DNA from: Paramecium pentaurelia
Lineage: Eukaryota > Ciliophora > Oligohymenophorea > Peniculida > Parameciidae
Direction: 5' to 3'
Length of the DNA: 64,000 bases
Assembly: GCA_905183005.1 (NCBI GenBank)
Contig: CAJJDO010000050.1
Coordinates: 265,851-329,850 of the forward strand
Positions 24,350 through 36,514 of the stretch are shown one piece after another; position 1 is the stretch's first letter; every line of letters begins with the position of its first letter. The translations under genes were made by a program, and so were the position numbers. Below the pieces are notes generated by a model. It searched no databases, was not told the origin of the DNA, and worked only from the letters and a program-made list of their open reading frames with translations.

Positions 24350-25373
24350 ATGTATTATTAGGCACCAACTCCTATGATGCCACTGGCTCATGCTATGAAC
24401 AACCCTCTTTAAGTTTAATAAGCAGCTAATATTCGCAAACCTGATTTTCCCCCAGATGTACCTATTAATGTTTAATTTTTAGATGTAACCAATCTTTGTA
24501 ATTCCTTAAATTGCTCATATCAAATCCTAATTAAAACCAAAATGTCGTCCATATGATCCTATTTTGGGTATTGGAAGAAAAGCAGAGTGGATGTTCGATA
24601 AATTTGAAGATGAATATGAGCAGATGGAAAGAGAAGAAAGAGAAAAAGGTATTTGGAATCATAAAATATATAGATATTGTAAAGCCATCAAGATTACCAC
24701 CTAAGATTTTGAAGAAATAAGAGAAGAAAAGATAACATAGTGAAGAAGTTAAGAAAAGATTGCAAACATGGAATCCTTTTGAAGATTCCAATATTACTTC
24801 GGATCCTTATAAAACATTATTTGTTGGGAGATTAAATTTCGCTACAACTGATAAAAAATTACGCAGAGAATTCGAAGAATACGGTCCAATAAAATCTGTA
24901 AGAATTGTGCGAGATTCAACTCATGATAAACCTAGAGGCTATGCATTCATTGGTAAGGGGGTGATCATAAATTAAAAGAGTATGAGAGCAAGAACAGTGT
25001 TAAATCAGCTTATAAATATGCAGTTGATAAGCGTATTGATGGTCGTAAAGTGATTGTTGATATCGAAAGAGGTAGAACAATTCTTAAATGGAGACCTCGT
25101 TATCTTGGTGGTGGATTGGGAGAATTGAGAAGATCAAGAAGTGAAGAATTATTGAAGAAGACTAAAGAAGATTAAGTAGAAAAAGAGGAAGAAGATAAAA
25201 GACGCAAAATTAAAAAAGGTAATTAATTATATCTAAATATATATAAAGATGAAGGGAAATCTTCCAAAAAGCCTAGATCTCGATCCAAGAGTGCCAAAAA
25301 ACATAAGAAGAGAGATGAGAGTGAATTTAAGAAGAATAAAAAGAGAGAAAAATCCAAAAAGAAACATAAATGA
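24350..25373 (+). CDS. SNRNP70: U1 small nuclear ribonucleoprotein 70 kDa (U1-70K)
   Basis: 305-residue product from five exons (introns 25, 25, 26 and 30 nt). The N-terminal family segment is present, ending RPYDPILGIGRKAEWMF, followed by a charged helix (DKFEDEYEQMEREEREK). Then comes the conserved RRM: DPYKTLFVGRLNFATTDKKL with RNP2, REFEEYGPIKSVRIV, and KPRGYAFIEYE with RNP1. The family hallmark IDGRKVIVDIERGRT...WRPRYLGGGLG follows. The C-terminus is a short Lys/Arg/Ser tail. The protein binds stem-loop 1 of U1 snRNA and helps recognise 5' splice sites. In-frame upstream ATG at 24350 gives MYYQAPTPMMPLAHAM; ATG at 24374 is an alternative. Confidence 0.93.
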
Positions 25374-26370
25374 GTGAGTGATGATGATGAATAACAAAAA
25401 AAAAGGTAAATTTATTTATGGTAAGTATTCTCTTTTCAAACATTTTTCTTCTCATTCATATGAATAGTTTATATAAAATATATTTAAGATACCAAGCTCT
25501 CATACGTGCCTTTAAATCTACTAAATTATATTCTTAGATATGCCTAATTTAAAGCAGAATAAGAAGACTAAAAGCTCAACAGAGTTTTGAGTTGAGCAGA
25601 ATTTTATGGCAATACATTTTATCAAAATTATTCTTATTGTGGATTACCTACTAGAAGTGAAGAAAATATTAACATTATTAACACTATTATATAAGATTTA
25701 ATGATGATAAAGAGAGAATAATTAATGATTTAGCATTTTATGATCGCCTTTATATTCAACAGAACAATCATCTACAGAAAAATAAGTAGAATAATTGCAA
25801 GTTCTATATTTTCATAATCAGTTTTTACAAAGAAAGCTTAGTTTTTTCAGGAGTTAGAGGATAGGATTAATAAAAAAAGAAGATGATATTAGAATTTTAA
25901 TACTAGGAAAAATTAGAGAAGAATAATAGAATATAACTTAACTAGAATAAAAAATTTTAGTCGAAATTCTAAGGTATTTTCTAAAATAGCTGATAATTCT
26001 GAATTTAAATAAGAATCTCAGAATGACTAATGGTGGCTAAAATCAAAGTTTTGATTTTATAATATTAATTATATATAATTTAGTTAAGGATTCTGAGTTT
26101 TATAGTTGGTATATTCTTTATGACTTTTATATCTAAAATTTTACAGATTTTAGAAAACACTTAAAATTTAAAAGAACAGAAATAAAAAGCAGAAATTCAT
26201 TAATTTGTATTGTTAATCAATATGTAATATAAGAGAAATAATTCCGTATTATTAATTTATTACGATTTGTTTATTGTACAATTATTAATTAAATTTTAAT
26301 TATGATGGAATGTTTTATTACGCATTATTACACAATATATAAATTCTGAACAGTATTTACAATTTTAATT
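25374..26370 (+). other. 1-kb gap with unresolved coding-like frames
   Basis: Plus-strand segments look coding in pieces: a frame from ~25415 reads RYQALIRAFKSTKLYSQ (IQ-like), another from ~25540 begins MPNLKQNKKTKSSTE, another reads FYGNTFYQNYSYCGLPTR, and a third, at ~25700, reads NDDKERIINDLAFYDRLYIQ. I could not join them with introns of normal size; one join would need a 16-nt intron. Either a small coiled-coil gene with atypical splicing or a decayed gene. No gene is called. Confidence 0.35.
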
Positions 26371-27186
26371 ATGATTTTAAGAATTAATAAACAATTTTGG
26401 AAAACCTTCTGTTCAACTAAGCCCCCAGGTGAAGAAAAAAAGAACGTAATGTATGCAATGCCTCATCCCATCTGGAATGAAGAGGCTATGAATAATGTAA
26501 AAATCGATCACAAAGAGCCTTTGACTTTTGGTGATAGATTTGCTCATTTATTCATTCAGTCAATGAGAATAGGATTTGATGTTCTAAGCGGATATAGGAA
26601 GGTATTTCCTTGGTAGGACAACATAATATCAGAAAAGAAATGGATAAATAGGGTTCTATTTTTAGAGACAGTAGCAGGAGTACCAGGATTTGTTGCAGGA
26701 ATGCATAGACATTTGAGATCCTTAAGAGGAATGAAAAGAGATTTGGGTTGGATCCATACATTACTAGAGGAGGCAGAAAATGAGAGAGTCCATTTATTGA
26801 CTTTTCTTACAATTAAAAAACCATCATTAATTTTTAGAACAGGAGTGATTTTAGCTTAATTATGGTATGTTGCATTGTATTCAATCGCTTATATGATCCA
26901 ACCAAGAGTATGTCATAGAATAGTTGGATATTTGGAGGAGGAAGCAGTGAAGACTTATACTCATATGATTGAGGAAATAGAAATTGAAGGTAGTTCAATA
27001 CATTCTTGGAAAACTAGACCAGCACATTAAAATTCAATAGACTATTGGAAACTATCAGAAAATGCAACATTATTGGATGTGGTGAAAGCAATTAGAAAAG
27101 ATGAAGAACATCATAAAGAAGTAAACCATAAGTTCGCTGATGATTATACTCAATAATCAGAGAATCCATTCCCTCCAGGATATTGA
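26371..27186 (+). CDS. AOX: Mitochondrial alternative oxidase
   Basis: Intronless 271-residue protein. Alternative oxidase takes electrons from ubiquinol to oxygen at the inner mitochondrial membrane, bypassing complexes III and IV. All four di-iron motifs are visible: LET (FLETVAGVPG), NE-x2-H (ENERVHLLTF), LEEE (GYLEEEAVKTY) and RKDEEHH near the C-terminus. The leader MILRINKQFWKTFCST is a plausible mitochondrial presequence. An apparent intron start near 26600 (ggtatttccttggtag) is not one: the frame reads through because TAG is glutamine. Length is normal for protist AOX. Confidence 0.95.
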
Positions 27187-27236
27187 TTTGAATTAATATC
27201 TATTTTAATATTGATGCTTATAATATTTTATAATGA

Positions 27237-27649
27237 TCAAAATAATTGAACTGGTGACTTTATGGCATTTTTAAAATCGTAATAGATAGTAACAATAGGA
27301 GCAGTTTCTTGGGAATTTGATCCTTTGATTGCTAGAGCATCTCCAATTTTTTTATTGAATATGTATTGTAATCTAATGGAATTAATAATTTACTGATTTT
27401 GCTTTTCAGCATCCAAATATAATCTGATATCCGTAATACCTCCATGCCTATCTTACAATTCTTTATTTATAAACATGAGAGGATCATTATAAGCTACAAT
27501 AATTTCAAAGTTTGGGTAAGGCCAATCTTTTTCTAGGATGACAAATTTAAGTTTGATATATTAATGTTATTCACTATCCCTTTCGAATGATGGCTAAAAT
27601 AAGTATTTTATTAAGTATATATATGTACATAGATATTATTGGCGTTCAT
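27237..27649 (-). CDS. Small uncharacterised protein (125 aa)
   Basis: Two exons; one 35-nt intron, the longest accepted here, joins a seven-codon first exon (MNANNIY) to the body. The product is soluble, with KLKFVILEKDWPYPNFEII, then RHGGITDIRLYLDAEKQNQ and a C-terminal VTIYYDFKNAIKSPVQLF. It alternates short beta-like and helical stretches and looks like a compact globular domain. No family recognised. It lies tail-to-tail with AOX (50 bp) and 26 bp downstream of the next minus-strand gene. Confidence 0.6.
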
Positions 27650-27675
27650 TTTAATTTTAATAATCAAATATACTA

Positions 27676-28329
27676 TCATAATTCTTCAAACCCATCTTCA
27701 ATTTATAGATTACGCTCTATTGTTTATGATTATTTTGGTTCAGTTTAGTCTTGTTAACCTTCTGTTTATTTTTTGATCCATTCTCGCGTTTTAACAAATC
27801 GTTCAGGGGTTTTAGGTTCAAAGTTGAGTTATCTGAATGCTTTTTCTCTTCTAAGACGACCTCCAAATTTAAAGAATTATTGAGACCAATGTTTAATTGC
27901 ATTTTAAAGATCTACTATAGTTTTTGGTTCTTTCCACCAAGTAACTACTTTAGTGGCGCTGTTCTCTTGAACATAACTAAGAAATTCATAATAATCAATA
28001 AGCATTTTTAGTAACTCATCTTGAAAATCAATTTAGTGATTAATAAGTTCTTGAATTTGTTTATGTATTTAGAATTTCAAGAAATTAATCTGCTCTGAAA
28101 AGTCTTTCACCATGAAAGAAAGTGAGATAGAGAGAATTGATTATATTACTTCATCACAAGTTTAGAGTGTAGGATTATTTAGGGAAAAGTTACGGCTTAA
28201 ACTAAGTTTATAGTTTGTTTCTTGATTTATAAGAGTTTCAATTTCAACTTGAGGATCTATCATAATCTCATTCTGATTTTACTCAACTTTTATGACCTCA
28301 ATACTTGAACGAGGGCACAAAGCACCCAT
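27676..28329 (-). CDS. Uncharacterised protein with N-terminal acylation-type signal
   Basis: Intronless frame of 218 codons. It starts MGALCPRSS: Gly2 and Cys5 are the pattern of N-myristoylated and palmitoylated membrane-anchored proteins (inference). The body is helical (INFLKFQIHKQIQELINHQ) followed by TWWKEPKTIVDLQNA and a basic WSQQFFKFGGRLRREKAF segment; the C-terminus is Gln/Glu-rich. No family recognised. G+C is higher than the flanks, supporting coding. Confidence 0.65.
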
Positions 28330-28370
28330 TTAATTAATTATATAAATGCAACATATTATATATATATCCA

Positions 28371-29924
28371 TCACAGTATATCAGATGGTAAAGGCATCTC
28401 AAATATGAAATGACTAGCCATTATGCTAGCAGCTTCAGGTTGATCCATTGGAACCATGTGTCCAGCATTTCTTACAGAAACAAAGGTTAAGCCATCGATT
28501 TCCCATACATTACCAGCATTTTATTGTTCTGATCCTTTTTCTCCTGGTTTATACCAAGGTCTCCATTCTTCAATAGTTGGTAAATCTATAATATAACAAT
28601 TATTATAGACTTAATTCCTTCTACAATTTATCAATCCAATACAAAGTACCAGTGATTGGTACTATTGCATCAACGTCTCCACTGAATTTCAAGATCCTAA
28701 TTCCATTCTTGAGTAGTTTTGGATATAAATAATAAGTGGCTCCTGGATCCTTCTTATAATCAATATAAGAGCAATCATTCCAATATCCTGCATCATCTCT
28801 TATATGTAAAGCCTAGAATATATATATATGGATAAAAAAACCTTTCTAAAAGCAGCATTATTGAGATAGAGGAATAAGGCTTCTGATTCAGAACATTCAT
28901 TGACCTATCCAACTACTCCTTCTTTCATTGGATGTAATTTGAATCTCTTCTCTTTCACCATTTGTCCCTTTTCATTATAAAATGGTAATTGATAGCATTT
29001 TCCATATACATTATATGGATTAAAATAGAAGTCACTATAATTATAACTTGAATAATATTACTCATCTCCATTAATTTATTCCATTACTTCTCCATAGATT
29101 TCCATGCATTCTGGATTTGATTTCATATGACATTTACTTGTCATTGCTACGATCTTATCATTTAATTTTTCACTAATGAATCCATGATTATGAAGGAACT
29201 TGTAAAAATGAATAGGGAAATTGAATCCTAAATCTGTGCATTCTGTTGGATCAGTACATCCATTACCAATCATCAAACCCTTTAATCTTATCTTATCACC
29301 AGCTGCTGCTTTTGCATTATAATCAATAATCTCATTTGCTAATGTTGGTATATATATTCCAGCCCAACTTTCTCCAGCAATATAAAAGTCAATGCTTTTG
29401 TATTCTGGGAATTTCTTAAAGAATTCAAGCACTGCCTTTAAATTATCTTTTGCTGTGCTCTTGTCATCTGTTGTTGTATTTCCAAAAGAAAATCCTACTC
29501 CTGCTGGACTTTCCAAATAAAACATATTGGCCTTTCAAAATATACATTCATTCTTACAAAATTTAACCAAGTGAATAGATTTTATTTGAAATTATTTGTA
29601 CCCAATTCTACTGTAAATGGTCCATTTTCCACCATGGCTCCATATAGAGATGAGCATCCAGGACCTCCATTTAACCACAATACAAGTGGAAATGTAGCCT
29701 ATAATGGTCCAGCTAAACTAAAAGCTGGAAAAGCAAAATAATGGAATTGCTTTTTACCAGCGTCATCGATTGGCAAATACCCAGAATACCTAAGAATTAA
29801 GTTTTATTCCTTACATTTTTCCTGAATATGGGATTTTGAACTTAGCCCATGTAGATCCATCAACTAAATCTTCAGCTGGGGCTCCTGCTACAAATCCAAT
29901 AAAACAGAGTAGTGACAAAATCAT
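28371..29924 (-). CDS. Serine carboxypeptidase (S10 family)
   Basis: 482-residue product with four introns (25, 26, 29 and 25 nt). The N-terminus MILSLLCFIGFVAGAPA is a signal peptide. The S10 landmarks are present in order: LWLNGGPGCSSLYGAMVENGPF (oxyanion loop), FYLESPAGVGFSFG, FYIAGESWAGIYIP with the nucleophile Ser in GESWAG, LKGLMIGNGCTDP, and a C-terminal NAGHMVPMDQP with the catalytic His. These enzymes remove C-terminal residues in lysosomes or food vacuoles, or are secreted; in Paramecium a digestive role is likely. Many Cys residues in the insertion domain fit disulphides. Upstream intergenic sequence is short (146 bp). Confidence 0.94.
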
Positions 29925-30070
29925 AATTATGATAAATTATATTAAGTCATCATATATTGATATTTATTAATATCTTTATATTTAATTCAAACAAACAGAT
30001 GTGCAAATTAATTAAATTGTTAGTTATTTCAATATCAATGTCTATCTAAAGTGACATCCCATTTGTTTAA

Positions 30071-30596
30071 ATGCAAACAAAAACTACTCAACCTGTTCTT
30101 CATTCTACAAGATCTACTATTAAAATGGAGAAATAATCAAAACCTTAAGTCCTTTATAAAAATTCATCAGGAAATTAAACAATTAAGAAAAAAATCAAAC
30201 GTAAAAGACTATTCACAGGATCAAAGCGTACTGTTGCTTACCAAAGACGTCGAATTCCGCTGTCTGAAACATTTACTCTTAGTGAAGATCGCTTAATACT
30301 CTCCTCGGTTATAAAATTAGGACCTAAATTCAAAGTCATATCCTCGTACTTTCCTATGAAGTCATTAAGCACTGTAAAAAATCGTTACTATAAATATTTG
30401 AGATATAGGTGGACTTAAATTATGGGAAAGTAATAATTTTATCAAACTTATAAGGGATTTTGAGAGTCTAGTTAAAGAAAATCAATAAATGATAAAACAA
30501 GATGATGAAATTGTAGACACATCAGAACTATTCCCAGAAGTAAAAGATATATTGAAAAACATGATCAGAAATATCAAATCTTTAGTTTAATCATGA
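30071..30596 (+). CDS. SANT/Myb-like domain protein
   Basis: 166-residue product after removing a 25-nt intron (30430-30454, AAG acceptor). Residues 1-65 are highly basic (KKKIKRKRLFTGSKRT). A Myb/SANT-like triple helix follows: LSEDRLILSSVIKLGPKFKV ... STVKNRYYKYLRYRW, with spaced aromatic residues as in Myb repeats. The C-terminus is helical and acidic. Likely DNA or chromatin binding. The intron is required to reach the tail; unspliced the frame stops early. Confidence 0.7.
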
Positions 30597-31359
30597 ATCT
30601 TATTAATCATTATTCCTAAATTAAGTGATTTTAATGTTTTTCTTATAGACTATGAAATAATTGCTATTTGTTAAGTGATCATACATTTTAATCGAAAATT
30701 AGGACAAATCGAATATATTTTTAACAATAAGTGTTTATTTATATAAGGTCTTAATATTAAAATAAATTAGATTATTATTTCTTCACATATAAAATACTGA
30801 TTTTTTTGTTTTTTCTCTTATTTTTAGTGATTCATCATGCATCTAAAATATTATTGTAAATTTATATTTTATCCAAAATATATATCTAATTTCTTGTAAT
30901 TATTTTTATTTCTTTTCTTTCAAAGAGACCTAAATTTTATTTCTTTAGTTTGTAAATGATAGATATGAATTGATAGTTAATTTTAATTAAAAATAAAACT
31001 CTATCAATAAATAGATTCAAAACTGAGTTAAACAAGATTAATTTAGAATAAAATAAATTTTAATTAATAAAGAACATTGAAATTATTTATAGATTAATAA
31101 AATTAACTCTATTAACTTTGTCAATCATAATTAACATAATATTAGATGTAAATAAATTCAATGTAATACCATTTTCTAAATATATATAAGGGTCAAAAAG
31201 AATATATACGAGTATATTTTTTATCTTGATTCTTATATTTTATATACAATTTGGAAGTAAATTTGTTTATAATTTAAATTAGTTTAAAAAAAATAAGTTT
31301 AGATAATTAAGAAAAAAAGAAAGAAAATATATAATTTTAATAAGATATCTCTTAATTAT
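30597..31359. other. AT-rich intergenic region
   Basis: About 760 bp of very AT-rich sequence between two convergent genes. Frequent stops in all frames; nothing recognised. Confidence 0.5.
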
Positions 31360-34300
31360 TCATCTTTATTTTGGAAGCCATAGTAAAGTGTATCCATAAT
31401 CTTCTAATAATAGTTATCTATAGGTTAGCACAACTGAATCTGATATAATTTAACACATATCGTATAATTTCATCATTTTGTTTGCATAACCATCAAAATC
31501 TGTCTAATTACCATCGAATGCTTAAGTACCATGCTGTAGATAATTCATTACTGTAGCTCCTATAGAATCAAAGTAAATATTATCATAAGCAATTAAATCA
31601 TCTTATAAACCTTTCTACCATTCTGAATAATAATCTTTAATATCATTAGCAGAAGTGATCTTGGATCGTTCTTTGTTTTTGATTTCATCTAGATATTTAA
31701 AAAGAAAGTGGAAAGTCTCTGCTTCTTTTGAGTAATTATAAAAGGATTCAGAATATGAGAATAGAATTCTACACATAGTCAAAAATATTTCTTCACTTTC
31801 TGTGACAAAAAATTTGATTAATTCTAATTTAATAGCATCATTAAGACTTCCAGTATAAAATATATTTTATTATTATTAAGTTAATAATTTAAGAGCTCTA
31901 TTATTAGAATAAGGATAAAGTCTATTCCATAATTTAAATTCACTTAAATCAAAGAATACTCTAAAATAATTTTCACAAATATCTTCTTGTAATAAACTTT
32001 ATAAATTTGATCCACTTTAATCAATATAATGTAAATTGATAATAAAATTAACATTTTTAAATCTTGTTTCTACTTTAAAAATAGTTTTAAAATATACTGC
32101 CTTACCTTCTGTAAATTTACTTAATAATCTTTGTCTAATTTCTGAAAGATCTTCTGCTTTTAATATCTCTTCAATAGTTAAAAAAGGTTCAAATCTATTT
32201 TTTTTAGTAAAGAATCCCATAACCATCATTTCTGTTGATACTTCTAACCATGAAACATATTTGAGAATAGTATCTATAAAGATTTATTAAGCATGAGGAT
32301 AGGATGCACCTTTAATAATCCAATCCCAATGTAAGCTCCATTCACCATAAGTTCGATTGATGACATCAGCATCATGAAATAGATAAGTTCCTGAAACTGC
32401 TAAAATTGGCATAACTTTATAAGCTTCAGGAATAGGTCTTTTTAATGCTTTCCTCCATGGGAATTCATCTAAATAAGCTTTAAGTCCTGATATTTCAAAG
32501 ACAGCTGCATAATATAAGCATTATTTCCATCCAATAATAGGTTTTAGATCCAAATCATCCATATCTTCAGTTATAAAATTGTATAATTCCATACTTGGAT
32601 CATTTCCATAATTAATTCTCTTATCTTCACTTAATTAATTAATCATTTAATCATAAACTTCTTTTCTTTCAATTTCGAATAATTAATATTTAATAGCTTT
32701 TGTTTCAACTTTAAATTATGCAGTAGGTAAAGCATTAGGTAATTATTTGCCAAAAAAGATATCCCTTAAAATATAATACAAATTATCAAAAAGATCATAT
32801 TCATTTAAGAACTATAATATAATGACATCTTCAATATCAGCTTCTTTTTTGAATTTAAATTCTTTATCTATTTTTTTTGCTTAAATTTCAGTACTAACAT
32901 GTAACATTTTTTTAGGTGCTTTTAATGATTGAAATTCTTCATATGTATAATAACCAGAATTTTCTGAAATTAATTTATTCTATTTAAGAGAATCAAATAT
33001 ATATAATGATAAACTAACAGTAATAGCTCCAACTCTTTATAAATTACCTATACCTATAAATTTGGTAACTTTCACCATAGCCTTTAAAACTTGATATGAA
33101 TTTTCTTCAATTAAGAATCCACCTTATCTATCTTCCATTTCTCTTAATAAACGAAATAAAAATTCTCTATATCTAATAATATCACTTCCAGATGATCTTC
33201 CAAATGTAACCATTAATTCTTATCTATAAACATTGTAAGTAGATGTTATAATTGGTCTTAATATTGCCTATTATTTTCTATCATATTCTTCCATTAACAT
33301 TTAAAGAATGTTATTTAATTTTGTTAATTAAATTAAAGATGAATAATCACTACTAATAATTTAAATGATTGAATCTAATAGATCTCTTCTTTAATCAGCA
33401 TTCTCAATATATAATGCTAAATAAAATAATTCCCAAGCAGATGCTCCAATATTTTATTCTTCCCATTTTTTTAATACTAACATTAAATGATTCTTTACAA
33501 AATCTTTATAATACACACTCTTATTAAAAGTTTCATTTTCTTTATAAAAATATGAAGCATAAATTTGAGCTTAACCTTCATCAAAGAATACTCCTTTAAG
33601 TAATGATCCTAATGGTTAATTCTAATAAGAAATTTTTTAAACTTATTGACCATCATTTTTAAATAAATGAAGATTATAGATTTTATAAACTTCAATATAT
33701 TAAAATCCTTCTGGATTGTTGTCATCTATACCTTCCATAAGGTCAAGATTTTCAAATCCCTTTACTCTACAATATCCTTTCCAATAAATACTACTTCTAT
33801 TTTTAGTATATTCTTTTATATCATTAAGAAATTTATTTTTATTTGTATTACTAATATTTTTCATTTTCCATGTAATTTTTTTTTATTCTTTTTTCTCTTA
33901 ATCAAAATAATAGATTAAAAACACTTTAATAAGATTTAGATCTTATTTATTATTAATACTTTAACAATCTTCAAAAACAAAATTGGCAAACATATCAAAA
34001 GCAATATCATCTGAACTTGCTTATACAAAACATTCACAATTTATTTCCAAATCTTTTGGATGAGCTTTTGGATAAGTAATTAAACCAGATTTAATGATAT
34101 ATCCTCCAGATAATGAATTTACTACTTAGATTCTACCTTAAGGATATTCCTTAATAAATGATGGTAAAATATTTTATATTGCAAAATAAAATTCTTTTAA
34201 ATTAGGCAGGAATACATATTCAAGCATTCTCTCATATCCATATACTTCAAATTTTTATTCTTCAAATACTTCTTCTAATTCATTCTAAGAATTAATTATT

Positions 34301-34739
34301 CTTGTCTTTTATTTAAAACTATAACTAATTTTGTAAATATTATATTTTCTAGTTTCTATACAAGGAGTCTTTCTAAAATTCTTTGCTAATTTTTCAAATG
34401 TTGTATAAATATCAGTTTTTAAATTTTATACTCCTAATGTCCTTGAAACTTCACACCATGGATTTTTAGGAACTAAATCACCTGAAATAGCAGCTCGTAA
34501 TCCTGTAGTTAGTGCTTATTCTAATTGAGTAAATGCCAAATATTCATTAACTAACTATAAAGTGGATTAGGAAAATTATATACACTTTCATGTTTAGATT
34601 TCTATTCATTTTATTAGTCTCCATCATCATCATCTGAATCTAGTTGTTACTGTAGATTTTTTTTGAACTTCTCTGTTAAATCAGATGTCTTATTAGTCCT
34701 CTTTTTGATTGTCTTGAATTGAGTTTTGTGTCTACTCAT
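31360..34739 (-). CDS. Large uncharacterised protein (1116 aa)
   Basis: One 29-nt intron early in the gene (first exon ends about 34620) leaves 1117 codons. N-terminus is basic and disordered with an acidic patch (QLDSDDDDGDQ), then the rest is a long, mixed helical/strand globular region without membrane segments. Recurrent features: IIGWKQCLYYAAVFE, WSLHWDWIIKGASYPHAQQ, KRPIPEAYKVMPILAV, and many Trp/Tyr. I recognise no domain. Its uninterrupted reading over 3.3 kb and conserved-looking aromatic clusters argue it is a real large soluble protein, possibly ciliate-specific. Confidence 0.82.
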
Positions 34740-34755
34740 AATAATTTAATATAAT

Positions 34756-35751
34756 TCATCTAAATGTTTTTTAGCCCCTATTCTCAAAATGAGATTGAAT
34801 CAAAGAATTTCGTTCATTTATTTTTTGATCTTGGCTTGGCTCTAGAGGTAATTGATATAGTCCAATCCAATCTTAACGTTTATTGGGATCAGGTTAAATG
34901 CATTAAGTAATGAAGGTCATTAAATTCTTGGAGTAGAATTAATCTAACCATTTCAAAGGATTTTCGAAAGCTTAAAACAATGTAAGACATTAAAGAAGTA
35001 CAATTCTATATAATATATTATAATTACCCAAAAGCAAATACATCTACTTTAAATGGGTTAATTTATGCTGTTTCTAATAGACTAGCTTCTGAATTAATAA
35101 ATGGTTTGGTTTCTGGAGCCAAAAATACTTAAATTTCAGGATCTTTCGTTTACTAATATTTAATGAAATTGCCCCATCTACCACCAATTAATTCTTAATC
35201 ATAAACTCTATATAGAAGATACTCCTCATCAAAATAGATTGTCTTAGTAGTAATCATTCCATGAGGAATATTATTATTTTAAAAGAAATGCATAGCTTAC
35301 ATTACTCCTTTAATAAGACACCAAACTTCTGGTTCAGGTATCAAATATCGTTTGGCTTATCTTCTTTCAGTTAATTCATGCAAAGTTAATTGACCATATT
35401 CAAAAAAAACAAAAATCTAAAATACTTCTGACTATCCAAATTACCCGGGTTTCATTGTTTTTTGGCTTTCACTTTCAATCGTATAGAATATATGTGGTTG
35501 TTTGATCTTACAACGTTCTTTATATTGCTTAAGTAACTGTTATTATTGGTTAACATCCATCTATTAAACTGGAACAGAACACACCAATTTTGAAACCATA
35601 TATCTGTTAGGAACGTACATTTGTACTTTGCAAAAGGATGGAATCGAAATAATCGTAATTGTCCACGCTATGGGCAGAAGATGTTGTCTACAAATTTCAA
35701 TTCCTCGAAATTGTTCAGTACAAGTGTCTTTGGATCCCCTCTTTTCGCCAT
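34756..35751 (-). CDS. Protein-kinase-fold protein lacking catalytic residues (pseudokinase)
   Basis: 316-residue product with two introns (23 and 22 nt). The C-lobe of a kinase is recognisable: FEYGQLTLHELTERRQAKRY, then CLIKGVMQAMHFFQNNNIPHG, QVFLAPETKPF (APE motif) and DVFAFGIVLLQCLT. But the HRD loop reads HGMITTKTI, without Arg or the catalytic Asp, and the DFG position reads YDQEL. The N-lobe has no clear glycine loop. So it is predicted to be inactive as a kinase and to act as a scaffold or allosteric partner. The start MAKRGDPKTLVLNNF is the first ATG of the frame; the neighbouring gene starts 17 bp downstream. Confidence 0.75.
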
Positions 35752-36514
35752 TCAATTTTAATTTTAATGTTATAATTACATATAAAATTTAAATTACTTT
35801 ATTATAATAATAATAGTAAACTTGACTTACAAATTAATTAAAATCAAATAGATGTAGATTCTCTATCTATTATTAAACCAAAATACTTTAAGTAATATTT
35901 AGGCATATCATTTCAAATTTCATAATCATATAATTAAAATACCTTATATATAATTAAAGATTTTAATAATTTTTAGAAATCTCAAATGATCATCTTTCAA
36001 TTATTTAAAAATTTGAAAGTAGAACAATAGATATAAATAAAATAGAAAAAATAATTGATTAACACCTAATAACTAATTTGACATTTACTATTCAATCTCT
36101 TCCTATTGATAAATTCATTTACCTCATTATATTCTCTGTTAGATTATATCACTGTTATCTTCTAATAGATCTCTATCATTAAAATTCAATACTATTAAAA
36201 TATTTATTATAATCATATAATTATAATTTGCTAAAATAAATACTTAACAAATTATTTAATATATAATTTATTTATAGAATGATCAATGATTATCAGACTA
36301 GTACTAGAATTGATTTCTAAATATAATATTTTTGAATGGACTTCTAATTATTATTTTATTGATTTAGTTTTAATTGATTTTATATAAATTTAAATTATAT
36401 ATATTACATATATTAAGTAATTATGAGTAAATATAATTTATTTGATCTTTAAGATATTATTTTATGTATATTTGACAGCAAATTTTGAAAATAAAAAACT
36501 ATAAAAAAAATAAT
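35752..36514. other. Divergent AT-rich intergenic region
   Basis: About 760 bp between divergently transcribed genes; likely holds both promoters. No coding frame or motif recognised. Confidence 0.5.

Noticed and set aside
26604..26634. Possible intron in AOX starting GTATTT and ending CAG
   Set aside because: TAG inside it is a sense codon, and the unspliced frame gives a continuous protein ending in the LET motif.
26552..26761. Minus-strand open frame across the AOX gene
   Set aside because: Shadow of the AOX coding sequence, whose plus-strand frame carries all four di-iron motifs.
27751..28011. Plus-strand open frame of 86 codons
   Set aside because: Antisense of the 27676-28329 gene, which has a full start-to-stop frame with a consistent composition.
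35564..35755. 63-codon minus-strand frame beginning just upstream of the pseudokinase ATG
   Set aside because: It overlaps the first exon of the pseudokinase gene in the wrong frame and has no support of its own.
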